Source: an uncultured Oscillospiraceae bacterium (GTDB lineage: Bacteria > Bacillota > Clostridia > Oscillospirales > Oscillospiraceae). From it: DNA of 64,000 bases. Positions 43,135 to 51,982 of the stretch are shown here, piece after piece; the first letter of the stretch is position 1, and each line of letters opens with the position of its first letter. The notes below the pieces were generated by a model, which had not been told where the DNA came from, ran no database searches, and saw only the letters and a program-made list of their open reading frames with translations. The DNA lies in NCBI GenBank assembly GCA_934567355.1, contig CAKTJC010000015.1, positions 1-64,000 on the forward strand, in the 5' to 3' direction. A program made the position numbers and the translations under genes.

Positions 43135-43497
43135 ATGTTAACACCCAAAGAAATTGCCTATGAAGTCACCCGCTGCCTGGATTCCAAGAAGGGCATGGAT
43201 ATTAAGCTCCTGAAAATCGGAAAGGTCAGCAGCCTTGCCGACTATTTCCTCATCTGCACCGGCACCTCCAACACCCATGTCAAGACCCTGTGCGACTACG
43301 CAGAGTACACCATGGAGCAGCTGGGCGAACCCATGCTGGGGCGGGAAGGCCACCGGGGCAACAGCTGGGAGCTATTGGATTTCGGCTCCATTGTTGTTCA
43401 CGTCTTTACCGAGGAAGCCCGGCGGTTCTACGATCTGGAGCGCCTGTGGGCGGATGCGGAAGAGGTAGATTTGAAAGAAATTATTGTCGCCGAATAA
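43135..43497 (+). CDS. rsfS: ribosomal silencing factor RsfS
   Basis: Protein of 120 aa that binds uL14 on the 50S subunit and blocks subunit joining under starvation. Seen are KGMDIKLLKIGKVSSLADYF, the family CTGTSNTHVKTLCDYAE and LDFGSIVVHVFTEEARRFYDLE-like ending in WADAEEV. The ATG at 43135 is 9 bases from AGGAG; the ATG at 43129 is too close. Confidence 0.95.
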   Translation: MLTPKEIAYEVTRCLDSKKGMDIKLLKIGKVSSLADYFLICTGTSNTHVKTLCDYAEYTMEQLGEPMLGREGHRGNSWELLDFGSIVVHVFTEEARRFYDLERLWADAEEVDLKEIIVAE

Positions 43498-43522
43498 GGC
43501 GGCTTGAGGAAGGATGTTCGCC

Positions 43523-45946
43523 ATGAACTATGATTATGCGCAGATAGAAGCCAAGTGGCACAAGTATTGGGAGGAGCACGACACCTTCCATACCGATGTG
43601 TGGGATTTTTCCAAGCCCAAGTACTATGTTCTGGACATGTTCCCCTATCCTTCCGGCGTGGGTCTGCATGCCGGTCACCCCGAGGGCTACACCGCCACGG
43701 ATATTATGTCCCGCATGAAGCGGATGCAGGGCTACAACGTGCTGCACCCCATGGGCTATGACTCCTTCGGTCTGCCCGCCGAGCAGTACGCCGTCTCCAC
43801 CGGCCATCACCCCGATGGTTTCACCCAGGAGAATATCAAAACCTTCTCCAAGCAGCTCAAGGAGCTGGGCTTTGACTATGACTGGTCAAAGATGATTGCC
43901 ACCTCCGACCCCTCCTTCTATAAGTGGACGCAGTGGATTTTTAAGCAGCTGTACGAAGCCGGTTACGCCAAGCGCATTGAGATGCCTGTCAACTGGTGCG
44001 AGGAGCTGGGCACCGTGCTGAGCAACGACGAGGTCATTGACGGCAAATCCGAGCGCGGCGGCTATCCCGTTGTGAAGAAGAATATGATGCAGTGGGTCAT
44101 TGACCAGCCTGCCTTTGCAGAAAAGCTGCTGGAAGGCCTCAATGAAATTGACTGGCCCGAATCCACCAAGGAAATCCAGCGCAACTGGATTGGCAAGTCC
44201 ACCGGCGTGGAGGTGGACTTCCAGCTGGTGGGCGGCGGCGATTTCTCCATCTACACCACCTGCATTGAAACCGTCTATGGCATCACCTTCATGGTGCTGG
44301 CACCGGACGGAAAGATTGTCCAGGATTTGATGGACCGGGTGGAAAATAAGGAAGAAGTGCAGGCTTACATTGACGAGACCGTCAAAAAGAGCGACATGGA
44401 CCGCACCGAGCTGAACAAGGGCAAGACTGGCTGCCCGCTGAAGGGCGTGTATGCCATTAACCCTGTCAACGGCAAGCAGGTGCCGGTGTTCATCGGTGAC
44501 TTCGTCCTGGCAAGCTATGGCACCGGTGCGGTGATGGCCGTGCCTAGCCACGACCAGCGTGACTTTGAATATGCCATTGCCCACAATATTCCCATGATTC
44601 AGGTCATCGAGGGACGGGACGTGTCCCAGTGTGCCTTTGAAAAGCAGGATTATCTTGGCAAGGGCTGCCGCCTGGTCAATTCCGAGGAGTTCACCGGTCT
44701 GACTGTGGAGGAGGCCAAGGAGGCCATCACCTGCAAGCTGGAAAAGATGGGCGTTGCCCGCCGGAAGGTGAACTATCACTTCCGGGAGTGGATTTTTGCC
44801 CGCCAGCGCTACTGGGGCGAGCCGGTTCCCTGCGTGTACACCCAGGACGGCAAGACCTATTTCGTTCCCGATGAGGAGCTGCCGGTGGTTCTGCCGGTGC
44901 TGGAGGATTACAAGGGCAGAAACGGTCAGGCACCGCTGGAAAATGCTACCGAGTGGAAGCAGTATAATGCCCATGGCATCAAGGGAATCCGTGAGACTTC
45001 TACCATGCCCGGTTCTGCCGGTTCTTCCTGGTACTATATGCGCTATATCGACCCCAAGAACGACAAGGAGTTCTGCAATCAGGAGCTGCTGAAGCACTGG
45101 ATGCCCGTTGACCTGTATGTGGGCGGCCCGGAGCACGCCGTGGGTCACCTGATGTACTCCCGCATCTGGAACCGCTTCCTGTATGACCAGGGACTGTCTC
45201 CCGTAAAGGAGCCGTTCCAGAAGCTGGTGCACCAGGGCATGATTCTGGGCGAAAACGGCATCAAGATGGGCAAGCGCTTCCCTCAGTATGTGGTGAACCC
45301 CAGCGACATTGTGCGGGATTACGGTGCCGATACCCTGCGGCTGTATGAGATGTTTATGGGGCCGCTGGAGGTCTCCAAGCCCTGGAGCACCCAGGGCGTG
45401 ATGGGTGCAAAGAAGTTCATCAACCGCGTTTGGAACTTCTTCACCGAGCCTGCCAATGTCACCGATGCCGATGACGGCAAGTTGACCAAGATTTACCACC
45501 AGACGGTCAAGAAGGTCACCTCTGATTTCGAGTCCCTGGGCTTCAATACCGCCATTGCTCAGATGATGGTCTTTGTCAACGAGGTTTATAAAAACGGCAC
45601 CTGTCCCAAGGAATACGCCGAGGGCTTCATCAAGATGCTCTCCTGCATCACCCCCCATGTGGGCGAGGAGATGTGGCAGCTCCTGGGTCATGACAATACC
45701 ATTGCCTACGAGCCCTGGCCGACCTACAGCGAGGAGAAGTGCAAAGACCACGAGGTTACCGTGGCTGTCCAGATCAACGGCAAGATGCGCGGCACCGTGG
45801 TCATGGACGCCGACCTGGAAAATGACCAGGTAGTCGCCAACGCCCTAGCGGATGAAAAGATCGCGCGCTTCCTGGAAAAGCAGGGCGGCACCGTGGTCAA
45901 GACCATTGTGGTCAGAAACAAATTGGTCAACCTGATCGTCAAGTAA
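43523..45946 (+). CDS. leuS: leucyl-tRNA synthetase
   Basis: Class I synthetase of 807 aa. The HIGH-type motif is HAGH (49-52) in PYPSGVGLHAGH. The editing domain follows, with the family block YGTGAVMAVPSHDQRD. The second class-I signature, normally KMSKS, reads KMGKR (581-585), so the Ser is Gly and the last Ser is Arg; K584 is kept. The C-terminal anticodon and tRNA-binding domains are present. The ATG at 43523 is chosen because that at 43514 abuts the Shine-Dalgarno. Confidence 0.95.
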   Translation: MNYDYAQIEAKWHKYWEEHDTFHTDVWDFSKPKYYVLDMFPYPSGVGLHAGHPEGYTATDIMSRMKRMQGYNVLHPMGYDSFGLPAEQYAVSTGHHPDGFTQENIKTFSKQLKELGFDYDWSKMIATSDPSFYKWTQWIFKQLYEAGYAKRIEMPVNWCEELGTVLSNDEVIDGKSERGGYPVVKKNMMQWVIDQPAFAEKLLEGLNEIDWPESTKEIQRNWIGKSTGVEVDFQLVGGGDFSIYTTCIETVYGITFMVLAPDGKIVQDLMDRVENKEEVQAYIDETVKKSDMDRTELNKGKTGCPLKGVYAINPVNGKQVPVFIGDFVLASYGTGAVMAVPSHDQRDFEYAIAHNIPMIQVIEGRDVSQCAFEKQDYLGKGCRLVNSEEFTGLTVEEAKEAITCKLEKMGVARRKVNYHFREWIFARQRYWGEPVPCVYTQDGKTYFVPDEELPVVLPVLEDYKGRNGQAPLENATEWKQYNAHGIKGIRETSTMPGSAGSSWYYMRYIDPKNDKEFCNQELLKHWMPVDLYVGGPEHAVGHLMYSRIWNRFLYDQGLSPVKEPFQKLVHQGMILGENGIKMGKRFPQYVVNPSDIVRDYGADTLRLYEMFMGPLEVSKPWSTQGVMGAKKFINRVWNFFTEPANVTDADDGKLTKIYHQTVKKVTSDFESLGFNTAIAQMMVFVNEVYKNGTCPKEYAEGFIKMLSCITPHVGEEMWQLLGHDNTIAYEPWPTYSEEKCKDHEVTVAVQINGKMRGTVVMDADLENDQVVANALADEKIARFLEKQGGTVVKTIVVRNKLVNLIVK

Positions 45947-45987
45947 GGCGGCATCCAGAAATTTTTTGTAAAACTCATGGATTTTTC

Positions 45988-46016
45988 TTGACATTTGGGA
46001 AAATTACAAGTATAAT
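45988..46016 (+). promoter_or_regulatory. sigma-A promoter of rpsU
   Basis: Perfect TTGACA (45988-45993), 17 bp, perfect TATAAT (46011-46016), consistent with strong expression of a ribosomal protein. Confidence 0.88.
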
Positions 46017-46084
46017 GTCAGAAGCCGATAAGGCTCTGAAAGCATTCCTGGATCTAGCCGGATGCGTCGGAGGGAGGGAAAACA

Positions 46085-46267
46085 ATGTCTGAAATTCGCG
46101 TCAAGGAGAACGAATCTCTGGAGAGCGCTCTGCGTCGTTTCAAGCGCAGCTGTGCCAAAGAGGGCGTCATCGCCGAGGTCAAGAAGCGCGAGCATTATGT
46201 CAGCCCCAGCCTGAAGCGCAAGCAGAAGTCTGAAGCTGCCCGCAAGAACAAGAGAAAGTTCTATTAA
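46085..46267 (+). CDS. rpsU: 30S ribosomal protein S21
   Basis: Protein of 60 aa. The N-terminus [19 protein letters not shown] and the central [11 protein letters not shown] are standard, and the tail is strongly basic. It has its own strong promoter and terminator, and GGAGGGA lies before the start. It helps start-site recognition on the small subunit. Confidence 0.97.
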   Translation: MSEIRVKENESLESALRRFKRSCAKEGVIAEVKKREHYVSPSLKRKQKSEAARKNKRKFY

Positions 46268-46287
46268 TCCCTCTTGATATGTGCTCA

Positions 46288-46316
46288 AAATCCCCTCCGT
46301 TTTCGGAGGGGATTTC
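46288..46316 (+). terminator. intrinsic terminator after rpsU
   Basis: Stem CCCCTCCG / CGGAGGGG with a TTTT loop (46292-46311), flanked by AAAAT and ATTTCTT. Confidence 0.9.
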
Positions 46317-46401
46317 TTGATGGAATATCTCAACCTCACACCTCGGCCGTGGTATGCTAGGCACCAGTTCATCGGAGGGCAAATTGTTCTGTGAAAACAA
46401 T

Positions 46402-46450
46402 AGCCGGATAAGATGGCGGGCTGGGATGCCTGCTGCTTATCCGGCTTTTT
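46402..46450 (+). promoter_or_regulatory. terminator-like hairpin in the leader of the MATE gene
   Basis: AGCCGGATAAG (46402-46412) pairs with CTTATCCGGCT (46436-46446), with an inner stem GCGGGC / GCCTGC, and is followed by TTTT. It lies about 20 bases before the MATE start codon, so it would block that gene unless bypassed. The layout is that of a transcription attenuator; no known riboswitch class was recognised in the ~85 bases before it. Confidence 0.6.
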
Positions 46451-46468
46451 CGGTAAGGAGAGAAAGAA

Positions 46469-47832
46469 ATGAAGAGAGAAACAACATTTACCCGGGGAAA
46501 AATCATGCAGCCGCTGATTTTGTTTGCGCTGCCCGTGCTGCTGGCGCTGCTGCTTCAGGCAATGTATGGCGCTGTGGATCTGCTGGTGGTGGGAAAATTT
46601 GCAGAGGCGGCGGATGTTTCGGCGGTGTCCACCGGGTCACAGATCACGCTGACACTGGCTAACCTGGTCAGCAGCTTTGCCATGGGGACGACGATCCTGC
46701 TCGGTCAGCAGATCGGCAGCGGGAACCGTTCGGAGACGTCCAAAACCGTCGGCACGGCGATCGTTCTGTTTACGCTGGTGGCGGAGCTGGCAGCGGTGCT
46801 TCTGGTGGCGTTCGCGCCATGGATGTGCCGCCTGATGAATACGCCGCAGGAGGCGTTTGAAAAAACGGTTGCCTATGTCCGCATCTGCGGTGTGGGCATG
46901 GTGGCGATCGTGGCGTATAATCTGATCGGCTGCATCTTCCGGGGCGTGGGAGATTCCAAAACGCCCCTGGTGACTGTGGCGATTGCCTGCGTGTTCAATA
47001 TTGTGGGCGATCTGCTCCTGTGCAGCGTGCTTCGGATGGGTGCGGCGGGAGTTGCCATTGCGACAGTTCTGGCACAGGTGGTGAGCGTGGCGGCTTCCGT
47101 GCTGCTGATGCGCAGAAAGGAGCTGCCCTTCACGCTGAAGCGGGAGGATCTCCGGCTTCACGGCGCATCGCTGCGCAAGGTGATCAGCCTGGGTACGCCC
47201 GTGGCGCTGTAAAGCTTCCTCGTAAATATCTCCTTTATGGTCGTCCTCTCCGTTGTCAATTCCATGGGCGTGGTCGCTTCGGCAGGCGTGGGTGTGGCGG
47301 AAAAGGTGTGCGCTTTTATCATGCTGAGCTCCTCCGCCTTCATGCAGTCCATGTCCGCCTTTGTCGCCCAGAATTACGGAGCAGGGCGGATGGATCGGGC
47401 AAAAAAGCGCTGCATTACGGCACGGCGGTCTCCTTTGTCATCGGCGTAGTGATGTTCTGGCTCTCCTTCTTCCACGGCGATGTACTGGCAGGCTTTTTTG
47501 CACAGGATGAGGCTGCGATCGATGCCGGGGCGGACTACCTGAAGGCCTACGCCATCGACTGCCTGCTGACGGCGATCCTGTTTTGCTACATCGGGTTCTA
47601 TAACGGCATCGGCAGAACGAAATTTTCCATGCTCCAGGGCATCCTCGGTGCATTCGGCGTGCGCGTGCCGGTTTCTTTCCTGATGAGCAGACGGGCAAAT
47701 GTGACGCTTTTTCAGCTCGGTCTGGCAACGCCGATCTCTTCTGCCTTGCAGATCGTCCTCTGCCTGGGCTTTATGGTCTATCTGAAGAAAAAAGGCGCAC
47801 TGGATTGCCAGCACACCGAAACCGTGTTATAA
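46469..47832 (+). pseudogene. MATE family efflux transporter, broken by a stop and a frameshift
   Basis: The first 247 codons encode a good MATE N-half, from MKRETTFTRGKIMQPLILF to SLGTPVAL, then a TAA at 47210-47212 interrupts it. The same frame continues as SFLVNISFMVVLSVVNSMG, where other MATE proteins have ALQ-x-FLVNISF, so the stop is probably a CAA-to-TAA change. A second lesion near 47400-47408 moves the frame by -1, after which KKALHYGTAVSFVIG runs to the end at 47832. The second lesion lies on an A-AAA-AAG heptamer in the exact register for -1 slippage. As written it cannot give a full protein without two recoding events. Confidence 0.85.
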
Positions 47833-47842
47833 TCTAAGAAAT

Positions 47843-47940
47843 CTCAGAATAAATCGTCTGCGGCTGTGAGCGGGTCTTTTTCGCCCACTCTTTGATACCG
47901 AAAAATCTCTCGCTCACAGCTCTTGCCGATTTCATCAGAG
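47843..47940. repeat. palindromic MITE-like repeat, short copy
   Basis: 98 bases. The outer arms CTCAGAATAAATCG and CGATTTCATCAGAG are imperfect inverted repeats, as are the inner GCTGTGAGCG and CGCTCACAGC. It is about 85-100% identical by eye to both arms of the copy at 57247-57396 but lacks that copy's centre. It lies between the broken MATE gene and the rlmI-like gene. Confidence 0.8.
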
Positions 47941-47977
47941 CTTTCCGAAAGAAACAATACAGAAGAGGGAGCAGCCC

Positions 47978-49201
47978 ATGAAAACAGAACGTCAATATCC
48001 CAGATTCATCATTACCCCCAAGGGCACCCGTTGGGTGGAGCAGGGGCATCCCTGGATTTATGCGGATGAGGTCATCCGGGAGGAAGGGGAATGCGAAAAC
48101 GGCGGCCTGGTGGACGCCGTCAGCGAAAAGGGAAAATATCTGGGCACCGGCTTCCTCAGCCGGCAGAGTAAGATCCGCGTGCGGCTGATTTCCCGCAATG
48201 CCAACGACCGCTTTGATGAGGCATTCTGGCAGCGTCGGATCCAATACGCTTGGGAGTACCGCAAGAGGGTGATGGGGGAGGACACCTCCTGCTGCCGCGT
48301 CATCTTCGGCGAAGCGGACGGATTTCCGGGGCTGACCGTTGACCGCTTCTCGGACATCCTCGTGACCCAGACCCTCTCTGCCGGGATGGAGAAGATCAAG
48401 CACCTGGTGTTCCCCCTGCTGGTAAAGGTGCTGCGTCAGGACGGGCAGAGCATCCGGGGCATCTTTGAGCGCAACGATGTTGCCATCCGGGAGCTGGAGG
48501 GCTTGCAGCAGAATAAGGGCTGGTTCGATCTCGGTGAGCCTTTCCCGGACACCGTGACCGAAATATGCGAGAATGGGATCTTCTACCGGGTGGATGTGGA
48601 GAACGGTCAGAAGACCGGCTTCTTCCTGGATCAGAAGTATAACCGCCTTGCCGTCGCCCGGCTGGCGAAGGGGAGACGGGTGCTGGATTGTTTTACCCAC
48701 ACCGGTTCCTTCGCGCTGAACGCCGCCCTGGGCGGGGCAGAGCACGTCACGGCGGTAGATATTTCCGCTTCCGCCATTGAAATGGCAAAGCAGAACGCCG
48801 CCCGCAACGGGCTGACTGACCGCATGGATTTCGTGGTGGCGGATGTGTTCGATCTTCTGCCGGAGCTGGCGGCCAGGGGAAAGGCACCCTATGATTTTAT
48901 CATCCTCGACCCGCCCGCCTTTACCAAATCCCGCAAAACGGTGGACAGCGCCCAGCGGGGGTACAAGGAGATCAATCTGCGCGCGCTGAAGCTGCTGCCC
49001 CGGGGCGGATATTTTGCCACGGCCTCCTGCAGCCACTTCATGCCGTCGGAGCAGTTCGTGCGCATGCTGCGCAGCGCCGCGCTGGATGCCGGAGTGGAGC
49101 TCCGCCAGATCGAAGCCCGCCAGCAGGCGCCCGACCACCCCATCCTCTGGAACGTCCCGGAGACGGACTATCTGAAATTTTACCTTTTCCAGGTTGTGTA
49201 A
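47978..49201 (+). CDS. rlmI: class I SAM-dependent rRNA methyltransferase, RlmI-like
   Basis: Protein of 407 aa with an N-terminal PUA domain (about 1-80; GTRWVEQGHPWIYADEV) and a C-terminal Rossmann methyltransferase. SAM-binding LDCFTHTGSFALNAAL, catalytic-loop ILDPPAFTKSRK and ATASCSHFM (cysteine of 5-methylcytosine enzymes) are visible. E. coli RlmI methylates C1962 of 23S rRNA. The assignment of target is by family. Confidence 0.88.
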   Translation: MKTERQYPRFIITPKGTRWVEQGHPWIYADEVIREEGECENGGLVDAVSEKGKYLGTGFLSRQSKIRVRLISRNANDRFDEAFWQRRIQYAWEYRKRVMGEDTSCCRVIFGEADGFPGLTVDRFSDILVTQTLSAGMEKIKHLVFPLLVKVLRQDGQSIRGIFERNDVAIRELEGLQQNKGWFDLGEPFPDTVTEICENGIFYRVDVENGQKTGFFLDQKYNRLAVARLAKGRRVLDCFTHTGSFALNAALGGAEHVTAVDISASAIEMAKQNAARNGLTDRMDFVVADVFDLLPELAARGKAPYDFIILDPPAFTKSRKTVDSAQRGYKEINLRALKLLPRGGYFATASCSHFMPSEQFVRMLRSAALDAGVELRQIEARQQAPDHPILWNVPETDYLKFYLFQVV

Positions 49202-49206
49202 TGTGT

Positions 49207-49249
49207 AAATTCAGGCGGATGCATGTTCTTCATGCATCCGCCTGAATTT
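49207..49249. terminator. bidirectional terminator between rlmI and merR
   Basis: Perfect 19-bp stem running from AAATTCAGGCGG (49207) to its complement ending at 49249, with a TTCTT loop; A/T-rich on both sides. It serves two converging genes and overlaps the last bases of the merR-like gene. Confidence 0.9.
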
Positions 49250-49646
49250 ATGCCCGCTTCTCGTCCGTCCGGTGTACGGCCTCCGTCCCGGCTTCCAGGG
49301 CGGTGGAGTAGTACCAACATTTGTATTCGATAAATTCCAGCGTCTTTTGCAGCTGGGCGATCTGCTCCTGCACGGACTGCCGCCGCTCCACGAACATATC
49401 ATACCGCTGCTGCAGCGTGGCGTCGCCCTCCTGCACCCAGGCAATGAACTGCTGAATGTCCCGGATGGGCATGTTGGTGCGCTTCAGGCATTCGATCATA
49501 TTCAGCATTCCAATATCCGCGTCGGAAAAGCGGCGGTAGCCGGATTCCGTGCGGTGCATATTGGGCAGCATTCCCTGCTTGTCATAGTACCGGATGGTGC
49601 TGGCAGGCAGGTTCATTTTTTCGGAAACCTCTTTCATGCTGTACAT
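49248..49646 (-). CDS. MerR family transcriptional regulator
   Basis: Protein of 132 aa. The winged helix-turn-helix YSMKEVSEKMNLPASTIRYY and KQGMLPNMHRTESGYRRFS are classic MerR. A dimerising coiled coil spans about 80-115. The C-terminal tail is short and has a single Cys in KCWYYS, not a metal-binding pattern. The ATG at 49646 follows GGGAGGA. It is divergent from the aldo/keto reductase genes and their promoter carries a MerR-type operator, so it probably controls them in response to a small molecule. Confidence 0.92.
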   Translation of the reverse strand: MYSMKEVSEKMNLPASTIRYYDKQGMLPNMHRTESGYRRFSDADIGMLNMIECLKRTNMPIRDIQQFIAWVQEGDATLQQRYDMFVERRQSVQEQIAQLQKTLEFIEYKCWYYSTALEAGTEAVHRTDEKRA

Positions 49647-49665
49647 AAAAATTCCTCCCGGGGTA

Positions 49666-49696
49666 TTGACTTTGAACCTTACTTTAATGTTATACT
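49666..49696 (+). promoter_or_regulatory. MerR-type promoter/operator with 19-bp spacer
   Basis: TTGACT (49666-49671) and TATACT (49691-49696) are 19 bp apart, the over-long spacing that MerR activators correct by twisting DNA. Inside lies the near-palindrome AACCTTA-CTT-TAATGTT (49675-49691), one mismatch. Confidence 0.85.
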
Positions 49697-49729
49697 GAAC
49701 GCAGAAAAATGTCAAGGAGGTTTTTCACG

Positions 49730-50839
49730 ATGGAATACAGACAGCTCCCTCACGGAAACGAGAGGGAAAAATTCGGCGTCCTCGGCCTGGGTATGGGCGG
49801 TATTCAGCATACGCCGCCCCAGGAGATCGAGGCCATCATCCGCAAGGCCATTGCAAGCGGCATCAATTTCTTTGACCTGTGCGCCGGCGGCGCTGTGTAC
49901 GCTCCCTTCGGAAGGGCAATCCGGGGGCAGCGGGACAAGGTGTTCCTGCAGGTACACTTCGGCGCGGTGTACGATGAAAACGGCGAGTACGGCTGGTGCC
50001 GGGACTTTGAGACCATCCGCAAGACCTTTGCCTGGGAGCTGGAGACGCTGGGTACGGACTATGTGGATTTCGGCTTCCTGCACTGCGTGGACGAGCAGGA
50101 GGATTTTGAAAAGCTGATCGAGATCGGCCTGGTGGACTACCTCAAGGAGCTCAAGGCCAAGGGCATCGTGCACCACATCGGTTTCTCGTCCCATACGCCC
50201 AGTGTGGCAAACCGGATTATCGATACCGGGCTGATCGATATGATGATGTTCTCCATCAACCCGGCCTATGATTTTGAAAAGGGCGACGAGCTGGGCATCG
50301 GCAGCGTGAAGGAGCGCTTCGAGCTGTTCCGGCGCTGCCAGCGCGAGGGCGTGGGTATCTCCGTGATGAAGCCCTTCTTTGCCGGTCAGCTGCTGCGGGC
50401 GGATCAATCCCCCTTCGGCGTGGCGCTGACCCACAACCAGTGCCTGCAATATGCCATTGACCGTCCCGGCGTCCTGGTGGCGGTGCCCGGTGTGCAGACC
50501 ATGGAGCAGCTGGAGCAGCTGCTGAAATTCCCGGATGCCCCGCAGGAGGAGAAGGACTATTCCATCATCGGCTCCTTCACCGCCGATACCGTCTCCGGCA
50601 CCTGCGTCTATTGCAACCACTGCCAGCCCTGCCCGGCGGGCATTGACATCGGCCTGGTGAACAAGTACTACGACCTGGCGCTGGCCGGTGACCGCATCGC
50701 CGCCAATCATTACGATAAGCTTTCCGTCAAGGCAGACGCCTGCCTGCAGTGCGGCCACTGCGAAAGCCGCTGCCCCTTCGGTGTTCCGCAGATGTCGAGG
50801 ATGTCGAAAATCGACGAATATTTTACAACTTGTCGTTAA
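49730..50839 (+). CDS. aldo/keto reductase with C-terminal ferredoxin domain (first of pair)
   Basis: Protein of 369 aa. The AKR barrel covers about 1-275, with MGGIQHTPPQEIEAII, DLCAGGAVYAPFG and HHIGFSSHTPS. The C-terminal region has two cysteine sets, CVYCNHCQPCP and CLQCGHCESRCP, for two [4Fe-4S] clusters. The ATG at 49730 follows AAGGAGG. Such proteins are thought to use ferredoxin-like electron flow rather than NADPH alone; the substrate, probably an aldehyde or ketone, is unknown. Confidence 0.9.
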   Translation: MEYRQLPHGNEREKFGVLGLGMGGIQHTPPQEIEAIIRKAIASGINFFDLCAGGAVYAPFGRAIRGQRDKVFLQVHFGAVYDENGEYGWCRDFETIRKTFAWELETLGTDYVDFGFLHCVDEQEDFEKLIEIGLVDYLKELKAKGIVHHIGFSSHTPSVANRIIDTGLIDMMMFSINPAYDFEKGDELGIGSVKERFELFRRCQREGVGISVMKPFFAGQLLRADQSPFGVALTHNQCLQYAIDRPGVLVAVPGVQTMEQLEQLLKFPDAPQEEKDYSIIGSFTADTVSGTCVYCNHCQPCPAGIDIGLVNKYYDLALAGDRIAANHYDKLSVKADACLQCGHCESRCPFGVPQMSRMSKIDEYFTTCR

Positions 50840-50854
50840 AAGGAGAAAAAATCG

Positions 50855-51982
50855 ATGTATACCAATAAATTCCAGAATTTGAATCTTTCCGCCCTGGGAA
50901 TGGGCTGTATGCGCCTGCCGGAGCTGGGCAGCTACAGCGAGGTGGATCTGCCTGCGGTCAAGCAGATGGTGGCGTATGCCATGGAGCAGGGCATCAATTA
51001 TTACGACACTGCCTGGGGCTATCACGACGGCAATTCCGAGCTTGCCATCGGCGAAGCGCTGGCCGATTACCCCCGGGAAAGCTTCTGCCTGACCACCAAA
51101 TTCCCCGGCTACGACCTGAGCAATATGGGCAAGGTGGAGGAGATTTTTGAGGCGCAGCTGAAAAAATGCCGGGTGGAATATTTCGATTTCTACCTCTTCC
51201 ACAACGTGTGCGAGATGAACATCGACGCTTACCTAGACTCGAAATATAAGACCTATGAGTACCTCATGGAGCAGAAGCGCAGCGGGCGCATCCGCCACCT
51301 GGGCTTCTCCGCCCACGGCAATCTGGATACCATGCAGCGCTTTCTGGACGCCTACGGCAAGGATATGGAGTTCTGCCAGATCCAGCTGAACTGGCTGGAT
51401 TGGAACTTCCAGAACGCCAAGGCCAAGGTGGAGCTGCTGAACAGGTGGAATATCCCCATCTGGGTCATGGAGCCTCTGCGCGGCGGCAGCCTGTGCAGGC
51501 TGGAGCCGGAGCATGAGGAAAAGCTCAAGGCGCTGCACCCGGATTGGACGCTGCCCCAGTGGGCGTTCCGCTTTTTGCAGAGCATTCCCGGTGTGACCAT
51601 GATCCTCTCCGGCATGTCCAATTTCCAGCAGGTGAAGGAAAATATCGATACCTTCCGGGAAAAGCTGCCCCTGAGTCAGGCGGATATGCAGGCGCTGCTG
51701 GACATTGCCCATGCAAAGACTTCCAGGCACACTCTGCCCTGCACCGGCTGCCGCTACTGCACCACCCATTGCCCCCAGGGGCTGAATATTCCCTGGCTGA
51801 TCGAGCTGTACAACGAGCACATCTATTCCGGCGGCGGCTTCATTGCGCCCATGGCGCTCAGCGCGCTGGACGAAAGCCAGAAGCCCACCGCCTGCCTGGG
51901 CTGCCGCTCCTGCGAGCAGGTGTGCCCCCAGGGCATCAAGATCAGTGAAATGATGGCGGATTTCGGGGAAAAGCTGAAATGA
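50855..51982 (+). CDS. aldo/keto reductase with C-terminal ferredoxin domain (second of pair)
   Basis: Protein of 375 aa, similar in plan to its neighbour: LSALGMGCMRLPELG, YYDTAWGYHDGNSE (catalytic Asp and Tyr), a barrel ending about 285, then CTGCRYCTTHCP and CLGCRSCEQVCP for two [4Fe-4S] clusters. It is 15 bases after the first and is not a recent duplicate, as the sequences differ widely. The stop overlaps the next start in ATGA. Confidence 0.91.
   Translation: MYTNKFQNLNLSALGMGCMRLPELGSYSEVDLPAVKQMVAYAMEQGINYYDTAWGYHDGNSELAIGEALADYPRESFCLTTKFPGYDLSNMGKVEEIFEAQLKKCRVEYFDFYLFHNVCEMNIDAYLDSKYKTYEYLMEQKRSGRIRHLGFSAHGNLDTMQRFLDAYGKDMEFCQIQLNWLDWNFQNAKAKVELLNRWNIPIWVMEPLRGGSLCRLEPEHEEKLKALHPDWTLPQWAFRFLQSIPGVTMILSGMSNFQQVKENIDTFREKLPLSQADMQALLDIAHAKTSRHTLPCTGCRYCTTHCPQGLNIPWLIELYNEHIYSGGGFIAPMALSALDESQKPTACLGCRSCEQVCPQGIKISEMMADFGEKLK

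Noticed and set aside
43886..45751. Minus-strand frame of 621 codons opposite leuS
   Set aside because: Shadow of the synthetase reading frame; no start signal or domain.
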